64,000 nt of DNA from Tetmemena sp. SeJ-2015 (Eukaryota; Ciliophora; Spirotrichea; Sporadotrichida; Oxytrichidae): the NCBI GenBank assembly GCA_027382625.1, contig JAJKFJ010023567.1, forward strand, positions 32,808 through 96,807, written 5' to 3'. Below the pieces are notes generated by a model. The model did no database searches and had not been told where the DNA came from. It saw only the letters and a list, made by a program, of their open reading frames with translations. Positions 35,311 through 44,689 of the stretch are shown piece after piece. The first letter of the stretch is position 1, and each line of letters begins with the position of its first letter. The position numbers and the translations under genes are program-made.

Positions 35311-35945
35311 ACTTCTCAAACTAACCTAATTCAAGAAATGCTTAACTACTTAATTAATAATTGCATTTAATTTATTAACAGCACATCAAACAATAAGTTT
35401 CTCATTAAGTTTTTTGCAGATTATAGCAAATACAATCTCAAATAGAGAAATAATTTTAGAAGGGAATTAATACTTTTTTATTTAAACTTATTAAGACTTA
35501 ATATTCATAACTAAAATCAAATAAGTTAATTGGATCGTGGCTTGTAGAAATAAGTTCAACCTCAATTCTTAATTAGAGATGTATTTGAGGTTTTAATTAT
35601 TAGAGATCAATGATTGGTCATAGAGATTAAAATTAATATTTATAGGTGTTTAATATAATGCTTAGAGATAAAATTAAAAACTAATGTTTAATTGGATTAC
35701 TCTATATAGATCTGTGATAAACTAATGAGGTGTCGTTATTTAATTAAAACCTCATCTTTCCCTATTTAATATTATTATAATCCCCCCTCCTTTTTCATTA
35801 AAGTCTTAAAATGTTCTTCTAGATGATATTTTTAGCCTTTTAATTAAGATAAATCTTATTTATACAACCCACAATTCACTTATTTGATTTTATCTAAATA
35901 AGTAAAAGTGATAAATTTAAATAGTTTTGTTATTTCTTTTCTATA
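35311..35945. other. AT-rich stretch without recognisable gene
   Basis: Nothing is recognised. Confidence 0.4.
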
Positions 35946-35949
35946 AAAG

Positions 35950-36240
35950 CAATTAAACATGAAAATAGACGTTGATAGCGAGCCTAGACTCATATTATTA
36001 AAGCATTCAGAAAATACTACTTTCATTCGACCTCTGATGCTAATCCTTTCATTACTCTAAAATATGAAGAGGACACTTCAACCCAGCACTCACGATATCT
36101 GCTAGAGAATGAAGAAATCACATAGATAATACAGAAGAGGCGAGATCAGACTAAAGATTGTTATTAATTTTGAATATGTGGCAGGATTTAGACTCTAAAA
36201 ACTAATCTATTCAACACAAAAGGTAGCTATCTATATATTT
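35950..36240 (+). CDS. Candidate coding segment
   Basis: Two overlapping open frames. The more convincing reads KAFRKYYFHSTSDANPFITL, KYEEDTSTQHSRYLLENEEI and QKRRDQTKDCYQF to a TGA near 36177; the other, from an ATG near 35958, is open beyond 36400. Unknown family. Confidence 0.4.
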
Positions 36241-36454
36241 TATTTGTATCCCATATAAAGTTCTTCTCAAATTCTACAATTTTCACTTTACTTGCATCAT
36301 AAGAATCACTAATTCTTTTTTAAATAATATATTTATTTCATTGAGGCTTTATCAAGATAAGATTATTACACAAGGGTGAATATGGTTACATTATCGTGGA
36401 TTTGTTCAACTTAGAAATACATTGAGTTTGTCTCCTTGCTGTGTGATTCATATT

Positions 36455-36862
36455 ATAGTAGGAATTTTAATAAAAATCGGAGATTTATTAAAATAATAAA
36501 TAGTTAGTTGCAACTTCGTGTCAGTTGAAATCACAGATTCACCCCCTGATTATTCCAAGAGAATCAAAAAATAATATGAGTTTGTTCTTTAATCATCCCA
36601 GCAGCACTTCTCAATCAAGATATATGATGTGCGCATTCTTCTTCATCTCCATATTCATCTTGATAAAAACTTGTGTCGCATATAACTCTTGACTGAGCGC
36701 TCCCACACAAAAGTTGCAAGGATAAAAAGTTCTTAAAATTTTGTGCTGAATCGAATGGTGTAATTATTATTTAAATCTGAGACATTTCAACCGTAAATGA
36801 TTTATTCCATTTTAATTTAATATCTAATTTAATTTCTCTTTTTTATTAAATTCTCAGCTATA
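36455..36862 (-). mobile_element. TATAG-type MITE (well preserved)
   Basis: TATAGTAGGAATTTTAATAAAA at the left and TTTTTTATTAAATTCTCAGC-TATA at the right. It contains every internal family block: AGTTGCAACTTCGTG, ACTTGTGTCGCATATAACTC, GAGCGCTCCCACACAAAAGT, TGAATCGAATGGTGTAATTA and TCTGAGACATTTCAAC. No ORF. TA borders suggest mobilisation by a Tc1/mariner-type enzyme. Confidence 0.8.
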
Positions 36863-36889
36863 CAACGCTTTAAATTTAGACATTTTTTA

Positions 36890-37245
36890 ATTTAAATGTC
36901 TATCTCAACAACTACATCTACTACAATAATCTCAACCTCTAAAACTTGACAGTGACAACTGAGGAGTCAAGTACCCAAAGTAACGAGAGTATCCCTCCCG
37001 ATCAACAGAGACTCATCTTCGCAGGCAAGCACAAAGAAATACTAAAGTATGCTTAAACTTGCGTACTTTTGAACAACATCCAATATCTTCAACATGAGCA
37101 ACCAGAACCCTCTCTGACTACAGCATCCAAAAGGAGTCTACCTCACCCTACTAAAGCAACTTCCAAAAAACACAGACACTAAAACTTAAAACGATACTGA
37201 TGGAGTAATAAGTGCAGGAGCTGACTCCCTCATTAAATTTAAAAT
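36890..37245 (+). pseudogene. Ubiquitin-derived repeat, copy 1
   Basis: The frame at 36946-37029 reads LTVTTEESSTQSNESIPPDQ, then QRLIFAGK: the C-terminal half of ubiquitin's alpha helix region and the strand with G-I-P-P-D-Q-Q-R-L-I-F-A-G-K. About 77 bp later and in a different frame (37107-37142), TLSDYSIQKEST matches ubiquitin's T-L-S-D-Y-N-I-Q-K-E-S-T. Ubiquitin has only six residues between these blocks; here about 24 codons (KHKEILKYAQTCVLLNN...) intervene, and the same extra segment is present in copy 2 (26.2-26.5 kb, minus). The terminal R-G-G is absent. A decayed, dispersed ubiquitin-like sequence, not a working gene. Confidence 0.7.
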
Positions 37246-37353
37246 CGTAATGCTTTTATCTCTAATTTAATATATATATCACTTTTCTCCTGTTCTCTAT
37301 CTTCATTAGGTTTTGCTTACCCTCTATCATGTAATCATATTCACCCTATATTA

Positions 37354-37820
37354 AATTTTTTCCTCAATTCTAAAAAGAGATTTAATAAGTCTAGAAAATA
37401 ATAAATAGTAATAATAAATAATTCCAGCCGCAAGACTTCTCCATTTATAAAAAGTTTTGCACATTCGGTTTGGCCACGGTGGCTCCCGCCTAGACAGCAG
37501 CACTCAGACCCTCCTCAACCCTCCAACTCCTAGGATGAGTGAGCTACAACTCCTAGGACCATAGTTTGGGTAATTGGGACTTGCCTAGGCGAGAGAAAAA
37601 ATTTGCGGAGGGTCCTTGGAGTTGTAGCTCACTCGTCCTAGGAGTTGGAGGGTTGAGGAGGGTCTGAGTGCTGCTGTCTCGGCGGGAGCCACTGTGGCCA
37701 AACCGAAAGTGCAAAACTTTTTATAAATGGAGAAGTCTTGTGGCTGGAATTATTTATTATTACTATTTATTATTTTATAGACTTATTAAATCTCTTTTTA
37801 GAATTGAGGAAAAATTTTTA
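37354..37820. mobile_element. Foldback element with about 190 bp arms, GC-rich core
   Basis: The left arm begins AATTTTTTCCTCAATTCTAA and runs through GCCACGGTGGCTCCCGCC and CAACCCTCCAACTCCTAGGA; the right arm mirrors it (TCCTAGGAGTTGGAGGGTTG, GGCGGGAGCCACTGTGGC, TTAGAATTGAGGAAAAATTT). The core has a short direct/inverted GGAGTTGTAGCTCACTC motif. Arms are nearly identical, hence relatively young. No ORF beyond a shadow frame at 37668. Confidence 0.85.
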
Positions 37821-38094
37821 TTGTGTAATAATCTTCCCTTGATAAAGCCTAATTATTATTTGTTAATATAAGTTATTTCCCACATTTTCAGTAATATCTT
37901 ATAATTAAGGTGAATGAACAAAAGGTTAAAAAACATGTTTTCTAATAACAAACTGTCAATTTACAAAGAAATAATTTTCTGATAGGCTAAGCAAAATATA
38001 TATTAAAATATAATTAGATTTTGCTTTTTAAAATGAGAGAAAGAAATTTAATACAAAAACAAAATCTCCAAAAGATAGAAGTTATGAGCGCTTT

Positions 38095-38335
38095 AATGTT
38101 TGTCTCCTACTTCTTATAGCAATGCAGATTTATCATAAAAGAACAAAAGGCATTAGTCTGAAACCACCAAACAGCAGCTGCCCAGTGCAATTCTTAATGA
38201 TCTCTCCTAAGAAAGTAAGAGGATGACCCTCTTGCTGTTAAGTAATCATGATGGCGATTAAAAGGCTGCTGCTGTGCTGGTGTGTCAGTCCGACTCCTCC
38301 CTAGTAAATATGCCAATTTTATTTTAATGAGAGGA
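38095..38335 (+). CDS. Candidate coding segment
   Basis: Open plus-strand frame reads SETTKQQLPSAILNDLSQES, KRMTLLLLSNHDGDQKAAAV and LVCQSDSSLVNMPILFQ to TGA near 38330, just before the interrupted MITE. Raised G+C and balanced composition. Unknown family. Confidence 0.4.
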
Positions 38336-38397
38336 CATGCAGACCCATTACTTTCCTCGTAAAGCTGAGAATTTAATAAAAAATAAAATTAAATTAG

Positions 38398-39902
38398 ATA
38401 TTACTAATTTAAGCTTGATTTAGCGAAAATTTTTTTTAAATTTATGAATTCTATTGATAGTTAAAGTTTCTGCATTGTGATTCCCTTTGTAGGCCTTCAG
38501 TTTCATGGCAGTTGAGAAAAGTGTCCATTTGGGACGATCTAGGGCTCATTGGATAGCGCTTGCAAAATTAGGAGGACTTTATCCTGCGCGTTGACCCTCT
38601 ATCTGCTCTCCTGATGGAGTTAACCGGACTTTAATGTGGCAGGTGCCAATTATTCATAAATGTAACCTCCTAATAAAATTGCCCTCACAAATTGAGGATT
38701 CAGCCAAAGTGCACAGGATCATTGTTTCTCCCCTTGAAATGAGCTTTTCAATGATAACCATATTGCTAGGTTTATAAAAATAGAAAAAAATTAGATGTCA
38801 TTTTATAATTGAAAAAATAGTACCAGTATGGAGCGTCTGAGAGATCATCGTAATAAATCAGATTCAGAATATCTGTGAAAATATAGGTTTTTTTTTGATA
38901 TTTAATGGAAAATAAGCAAATAAATTTTTAGAGATGGGTAACTAAAAAACGGTGAGGAAGGTTAGAATAAAGTTAATTAACTCATAGTATCTGAGAAACA
39001 GAATGGTTTTTAGAATTTATATTAAAATTAGAATGTTATAAATTACTTTTTTTGAAATTAATTAGGTTAACTGTCAATTAATTAAAAACTTTTACCCGCG
39101 GGGGGATTCGAACGTCCGTCCTCCAATCATTAATCAGACTCAATAGTAGAAATACCATTGAGTCTGATTAATGATTGGAGGACGGACGTTCGAATCCCCC
39201 CGCGGGTAAAAGTTTTTAATTAATTGACAGTTAACCTAATTAATTTCAAAAAAAGTAATTTATAACATTCTAATTTTAATATAAATTCTAAAAACCATTC
39301 TGTTTCTCAGATACTATGAGTTAATTAACTTTATTCTAACCTTCCTCACCGTTTTTTAGTTACCCATCTCTAAAAATTTATTTGCTTATTTTCCATTAAA
39401 TATCAAAAAAAAACCTATATTTTCACAGATATTCTGAATCTGATTTATTACGATGATCTCTCAGACGCTCCATACTGGTACTATTTTTTCAATTATAAAA
39501 TGACATCTAATTTTTTTCTATTTTTATAAACCTAGCAATATGGTTATCATTGAAAAGCTCATTTCAAGGGGAGAAACAATGATCCTGTGCACTTTGGCTG
39601 AATCCTCAATTTGTGAGGGCAATTTTATTAGGAGGTTACATTTATGAATAATTGGCACCTGCCACATTAAAGTCCGGTTAACTCCATCAGGAGAGCAGAT
39701 AGAGGGTCAACGCGCAGGATAAAGTCCTCCTAATTTTGCAAGCGCTATCCAATGAGCCCTAGATCGTCCCAAATGGACACTTTTCTCAACTGCCATGAAA
39801 CTGAAGGCCTACAAAGGGAATCACAATGCAGAAACTTTAACTATCAATAGAATTCATAAATTTAAAAAAATTTTCGCTAAATCAAGCTTAAATTAGTAAT
39901 AT
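38398..39902. mobile_element. 1.5-kb near-perfect palindrome (foldback insertion)
   Basis: Left arm 38398-39144 (747 bp) and right arm 39157-39902 (746 bp) are reverse complements along every stretch I compared; the only difference is a T8 versus A7 homopolymer near 38430/39870. The spacer is 12 nt (39145-39156). It is inserted in a MITE, with ATATTA on both sides. The arms contain no long ORF. A diverged, non-mirrored relative of part of the arm lies at 14390-14697, so the arm is a genuine repeat family; the perfect mirroring may be recent foldback transposition, arm gene conversion, or an inverted-chimera assembly artefact. Confidence 0.85.
39100..39210. other. tRNA-like B-box halves at the palindrome centre
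   Basis: Both arms carry GGACGTTCGAATCCCCCCGC (shown as on the right arm, about 39183-39202; reverse complement at about 39099-39118). TTCGAATCC matches the pol III B box / T-loop. The T stem pairs at only three of five positions and no A box or 5' acceptor strand is seen, so this is a half tRNA or SINE-like head at best. Confidence 0.3.
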
Positions 39903-40272
39903 TAAATTAAATGGAATAAAATCATGACTGTTGAAGTTGGGCTCAAATTGAATTATTATTATTATACCATTCGATTCAGTATAAAATTCTAAAAATTTGT
40001 ATCCTTGCATATACAGTGTGAGAGCGCAAAGAGCCTTAGCCGACACAAGTTCCTGATGACTATGATTAGGAAATTGATGAGACTCCGTGCATCATATCTC
40101 TCGACTGTAAGGAGCTGATGCGATAATTAAAGTAGAAATTCATATTAATTTTTGATTATCTATCGAGCAAGCTGTATATCAGGGGGTGAATATTTGATTT
40201 AAACAGCCATGAATTTGCAACTCCCCATTTATTATTTTAATCAATCACCGATTTTAAATTAATTATCAACTA

Positions 40273-40890
40273 TAATTAAATATAATAAGCAAATTAAAAG
40301 AAGAGAGACAAAGTGAAAAGATCACAATAATTATTTGCATTCGCTTTAAGAAAACAATTAAGTTTCATATATTGCAAACTTCTTAGACCCCATTAAAATA
40401 GCAAGATAATTATTTAAAGATTTATTTTAAATCAATTAAATTAGAGTAAGTTTAATAATATTCTCTACCTTCTTTTTTATATTTCCCAAATGCAAAAGCT
40501 TGGACAATTGTAGTTAGAAAAATAAATATAAAAATCATTAACCAAGCTGTTTCCTAATTATGAGACGCAATATTAAATATTAAATATCTGTATAATGTTC
40601 AATATAAATTAGCTTTGATCTATTTTTATTTCTCACTTAGATTTTGGGCATATTAAGAACTTCATTGCAATCTCCACAATATGAGAAATTACTTTTTGAT
40701 GTGTAAAGCCTTGATAACTGTAAAATTAAATACAGGGTAAAATTAAAATTATTCTTTTTTTTAAATATATTTTGTAAATGTCTTGTATTTATTTTGGCTT
40801 CTATATCTATTTTACAAGCTTATGAATGCATATTTATAAATTATTTGGATTACTCTTAGTATAATAATTAAGGAATTACTCGTTTTAATA
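40273..40890. other. AT-rich stretch without recognisable gene
   Basis: Nothing is recognised. Confidence 0.4.
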
Positions 40891-40891
40891 A

Positions 40892-41055
40892 TTTCAGTTC
40901 ATGCAAAAGCAAAGAGCTCTGCTTGCTGCTTTAATCTTTGAACCGCATTTTACCCAGATTTCTCAATCTGTCTGCAACCGATAATAGGTCTTTCTGATAG
41001 ACACCAAATTTAATCCTAGCATAATATCTTTTTACATAAAGATATTTTAATTTTC
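40892..41055 (+). CDS. Candidate short coding segment
   Basis: Frame reads MQKQRALLAALIFEPHFTQI, then SQSVCNRQQVFLIDTKFNPS. Protein-like and less A/T-rich than flanks. No family or boundaries are identified. Confidence 0.3.
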
Positions 41056-41289
41056 AATCCGAGGATAGTGGTTACCACAATAAATTTTTTAATTTAAATT
41101 TATAAATTAGAGAGTAGTACTTTAGGGATCGATATTAATAGATTATCAAGGTTAAGAAAAATATAATCATGATAGAGCTTAAGTTAAAGTGATGTCTATT
41201 AAAAGTATTAATGTTTTAAGACATTGTGTTTACAAATTTAATGAGGCTGCCACAATCTACCATATCAATGTCAAGGTAATGTAGAGGAC

Positions 41290-41590
41290 TGCCGCAGGTT
41301 TTATTTTAGTTGTTTGGGTATGAATTTTTACTTTTTGTCAGTTAAGAGTGAGGGTGGGTCCATCTAGAAGTTGTATATGAGAAGGTTCTGCCTATGCAGG
41401 ATATCGTTCTATAATTTTTTGGAGAGAACATAAATCCCAGTTTACTTTTTATATTTTTTTAGCATGAAAGTGAAGATGAGATATTAGGACATGATAGCTT
41501 ACTTAATTAAGTTGAACACTTGCCTCCTTGGTTTTCATTTCCAAGTTTTGCAGGTTTAAATTGTCGTTGTTGTTGATATAGCAGTTTTTA
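41290..41590 (-). pseudogene. Ubiquitin-derived repeat, copy 3 (most diverged)
   Basis: Minus-strand DNA aligns with copy 1 along its length (blocks ACAACGACAATTTAAACC; ATCTCATCTTCACTTTCATG; GCAGAACCTTCTCATATACA; CCACCCTCACTCTTAAC), but ubiquitin residues are barely visible. The homology extends past the domain, so the repeat unit is about 300 bp or more. Confidence 0.45.
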
Positions 41591-41875
41591 TATTTAGATA
41601 AACTCTTTTAAAGCAAATTATCAATCGCTGAGCCAGGACTCAAACTCATTCTTTTTATAGCAAAAGAATTCCTCAGGCATTTATTTATTTCATCTTATAA
41701 TACAAATAAATAACAAATACCCAATTTCTAAAAGTTTAATGCTGATGGATAAGAATAATTAAGTATTTATTTATTAATTTTGAATTTCCAAAATCTTAAC
41801 TCTTAAATTCATAATTTACTTATTATTAAATAGAACTTCTTTTGGAAGATTAAATTGCTAAAGGAGCTAACTCTG

Positions 41876-42211
41876 AATTTTCGGAGGTAAAGAAAGAGAA
41901 TAAAAAAAGAGAACAACAGATGAAGCAACTATTAAGGCTACTAAAGTGATCTGTAGTATTCCAGAGACAGATATAACCAATAACAGAGGACGACTAAACA
42001 CTAAAGCCAACCACCCTTTTCCAGCTCTAAGAGACCCAGAATCTGACACCGGAGGGAGAGTGAAAGCTTTCTATAACCAGTCTAATGAGACCCATGCAGG
42101 ACATCCGAGGCCATCAAATGACAGTCAGCTCATCCCTTAGAAAGTGATGGTTTTAACGGCAGGGATTCCTGTACATTGCATTGTGAAGAGAGAGGCAAGG
42201 CAAGCGTCTAT
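41876..42211 (+). CDS. GC-rich dispersed coding repeat, copy 2 (longest open frame)
   Basis: Reading TAA/TAG as Gln, the plus strand is open for 112 codons to TGA at 42209. Residues include KKRTTDEATIKATKVICSIP, RLNTKANHPFPALRDPESDT and AGIPVHCIVKREARQ. DPESDTGGRVKAFYNQS corresponds to HPESDTEGRVHALFDQS in the minus-strand copy at 46.3-46.7 kb, so the frame is under or was under selection. No family is recognised. G+C differs sharply from the surroundings, suggesting a mobile or foreign origin. Confidence 0.6.
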
Positions 42212-42689
42212 TTGAGGCTATCAGCTATGGGCTTTATGGTCTGTAGTGAATACGCCTAGAGAGTATCAGTGAAGCATTTGAGGATAGACTGCCTAAAGGA
42301 CTATGATACCCTTATTTATGAAGGCAATAGTTGGAGATATTAATAATTCAACCAATATTATTAAATCACTGTAAATCCTAATCTCTAATCCTCTGAAACT
42401 TCTCTTTAATAATCCTTAAGTTTCTTAACTAAGAATTATTTTTATAAAAAGACTGGAACTTAATTTTTATTATTTGTATACTCATAAATTCAGAATTTAG
42501 CTTCTATAATTTCTAATATAAGATGATGATAGATTTAATTAAAAAAATTAATTATAGGGAAATTATGAATTGTTTCGCAGATTGATTTCTTAAATAAATA
42601 CATAAAATAAATGTAGCCAACAGATGGTAACTTTATTATTTTAGTTAATAATTTTAATTTCAAAATATTTAAAATGAAAGCTTGGACAA

Positions 42690-43021
42690 GACTTTAAAAT
42701 TGAACTAGTGCGCAGTCTCTGTGTAAGGTGAATATAGTACTAAAAAGCCTAGGTATGTAAACCTTTTTCCTCATAATTTTAATATGTGAATCCTAAATAA
42801 GTTTAGCGCCTTAAATAAGACTTAATTCTAATTTTAATTTAGGTTTTCATTACGAAATGATCCAATCTAAGTTAGAGATGGAACAAACGTTGAAATAAGT
42901 GAGCACTGCGCATCAGTAAAGGAGAATTTTGAACTGCTTGTCTCTAAGAATAAATCAAACAATGGAATTAAGTCAGACATGTAAGGGTTATCTCAACTAG
43001 CTTAAAACATTTTTCAGTGAC
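42690..43021 (+). CDS. Candidate gene fragment with intron or small IES
   Basis: Exon 1 (about 42690-42750) reads DKTLKLNQCAVSVQGEYSTK and KPR; a segment with GTATGTAAAC at its start and AATTTAG at its end (about 42752-42841) follows; then FSLRNDPIQVRDGTNVEISE, HCASVKENFELLVSKNKSNN and GLSQLAQNIFQ to TGA at about 43019. The frame is continuous across the gap. AGGT is repeated at both edges, so it could be a GT-AG intron or a pointer-flanked IES. It lies inside IES D-E of the MORN gene. Downstream, another frame (DNQENGTQNEETKSLKYYKK) also looks coding to about 43110. Confidence 0.5.
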
Positions 43022-43549
43022 AATTAAGAGAATGGGACTCAAAATGAGGAGACTAAAAGCTTAAAATATTATAAAAAATAAAGCAGGAATAATTGTGATA
43101 AATCAAAGCGTTACTGAAATCTTAAACAAAAGCTTGTTTTTTAAATTTATCAATCTACGATAAACAATTCGTATCCTCCCTATATTAAACCTATTTGTTC
43201 TTCTCAGAATATATAAATTTTGAGGGTTTCTACCATAATTATTGGGTTTTTTGTTTAACAAAGAATATATGAGCTGGTAGATATTGAAGACTGAGATTTT
43301 AGTATGCTTAGCACAATATTGCTTCTCCTTTCCAAAAAAGGACATATGTTTTGTGATTTTAGGAGTTCAAAGTCTCTTTCCTTAAGATTGCATCTTTCTT
43401 GCAATAGATGGCACTTATCACAATTAATCATTAATAAAACCTAAAATTATGCAATAAAAATATACAATTTTAAACATGTTAGTTAATTCATTATTACTTT
43501 AGGCAGCCTCCGTTTTTTATTTAAATTCATAATTTTAAATATTAGAGCA

Positions 43550-43643
43550 ATAATATGCACGGAAAAGGTTTATATACTTGGAAAGATGGAAGAAAGTATG
43601 ATGGAGAATACTTTAACGATAGAAAGCATGGATATGGAACATA
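43550..43643 (+). CDS. MORN-repeat protein gene, MDS E
   Basis: Starts at pointer ATAATAT (43550-43556, shared with MDS D) and reads [20 protein letters not shown], then NDRKHGYGT, ending at pointer TA (43642-43643, shared with 46820-46821). Joined to MDS F this gives HGYGTYTWQDGRQY, a canonical MORN unit. After 43643 the plus strand leaves consensus immediately. Confidence 0.88.
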
Positions 43644-43789
43644 AATTATCATAAAAAGCAATTAACAATTACAAAAGGGTAAAATTACATCTTTAATTTC
43701 CTTATCCTTCGCCTGTATAATCTAGACATCTCTAAGAGTCTATATTAAGACTCATAGAGAGATATAATTTACTTTTATGCAGTTCAAGA

Positions 43790-44242
43790 GCTACAAAAAG
43801 AGGAAATGATATTATGTATCCCCCCACAGTACACAGATTACTCCATCTTCATTGCTAGAATATAAGAACAAAAATTACAGGATCAATCCTTAACTTGAAA
43901 AATCCACAATTTTAGGCTACTTTATCAAATAATTTAAAAGACTTTCCTATTTGAAGCAACTTCCAGCTAAGCAGCATAATATAGGATGAATATCATTATA
44001 TGAGAAAGAGTAATCAAATCATAATGAAGACAGAGTTCAAGAGAAAAGTGCAAAAAATTTTGAAAATGGTATGGATTTTGATGTCTTAGACTAGAGAAAA
44101 GGTATAGTTTTGGACATCCCAGTGAGGATATGAATTTGGATGTCATCCAAGGGCAAAAATTTATGGATTTAGAAGTTTCAACTTACCTTCTCTTCTTATA
44201 GCACAGGGTGGAGTCAGCATAGGTTATGAGGCCTTCTTCAAT
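43790..44242 (+). pseudogene. Decayed ORF in IES E-F
   Basis: Protein-like blocks on the plus strand: KEEMILCIPPQYTDYSIFIA, then NHNEDRVQEKSAKNFENGMD, FDVLDQRKGIVLDIP and, after a frameshift, EDMNLDVIQGQKFMDLEVST. It abuts the MITE at 44243. Unknown family. Confidence 0.4.
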
Positions 44243-44661
44243 TTTAGCTGAGAATTTAATAAAAAATATAATTAAATTAGATATTAAATTCAAATGGAAT
44301 AAATTCGTGACTGTTAAAGTGTCCAAATTGAATAATAAATACACTATTCGATTCAGCATTAAATCTTGAGAAAATTTTATCCCTGAAACTTTTGTGTGGG
44401 AGCGCTCAGTCACGAGTTATAAGCGACACAAGTTTTAATAAAGAAGATGAAGATGATTAATGAAGAATGCTTTAGATATATCTCTCTGCTCAGAGGTGCT
44501 GTGAAGATGAATTAAGAAGAAACTCATATTAATTTTTAATATGCTATCAAACAAACTACAGATCAGGGAGTGAAAATTCGATTTCAACTGCCACGAAGTT
44601 GCAACTCTCCATTTATTATTTTAACCAATCAAAGATTTTAATTAAAATTCCTTCTATATTA
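44243..44661 (+). mobile_element. TATAG-type MITE (well preserved)
   Basis: TTTAGCTGAGAATTTAATAA at the left and TTAATTAAAATTCCTTCTATA at the right. Contains CTATTCGATTCAGCATTAAA, GGGAGCGCTCAGTCACGAGT, AAGCGACACAAGTTTTAATA and CCATTTATTATTTTAACCAA. The minus-strand 76-codon frame across it is a shadow. Confidence 0.8.
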
Positions 44662-44689
44662 AAAGGCACGGGACGTAAGTTTATGTACT

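Larger units (their letters stand above)
38360..40272 (+). mobile_element. TATAG-type MITE interrupted by the palindrome
   Basis: The left 40 bp (AGCTGAGAATTTAATAAAAA to AGATATTA) lie at 38360-38403; the rest resumes at about 39901 (ATATTAAATTAAATGGAATA) and runs to TTATCAACTATAATTAAAT. Uninterrupted copies read ...TTAGATATTAAATT-AAATGG..., so the palindrome split this copy and repeated about six bases (ATATTA). Confidence 0.8.
34740..43549. other. IES D-E (8.8 kb)
   Basis: The longest inferred IES. It contains two TATAG MITEs, a 470-bp foldback element, the 1.5-kb palindrome nested in one MITE, two ubiquitin-derived repeat copies, a GC-rich coding repeat copy and several candidate ORFs. Confidence 0.75.

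Noticed and set aside
39100..39210. A complete tRNA gene
   Set aside because: Only a T-loop/B-box-like half is present; T stem pairing is poor, and no D arm, anticodon arm or 5' acceptor strand can be assigned.
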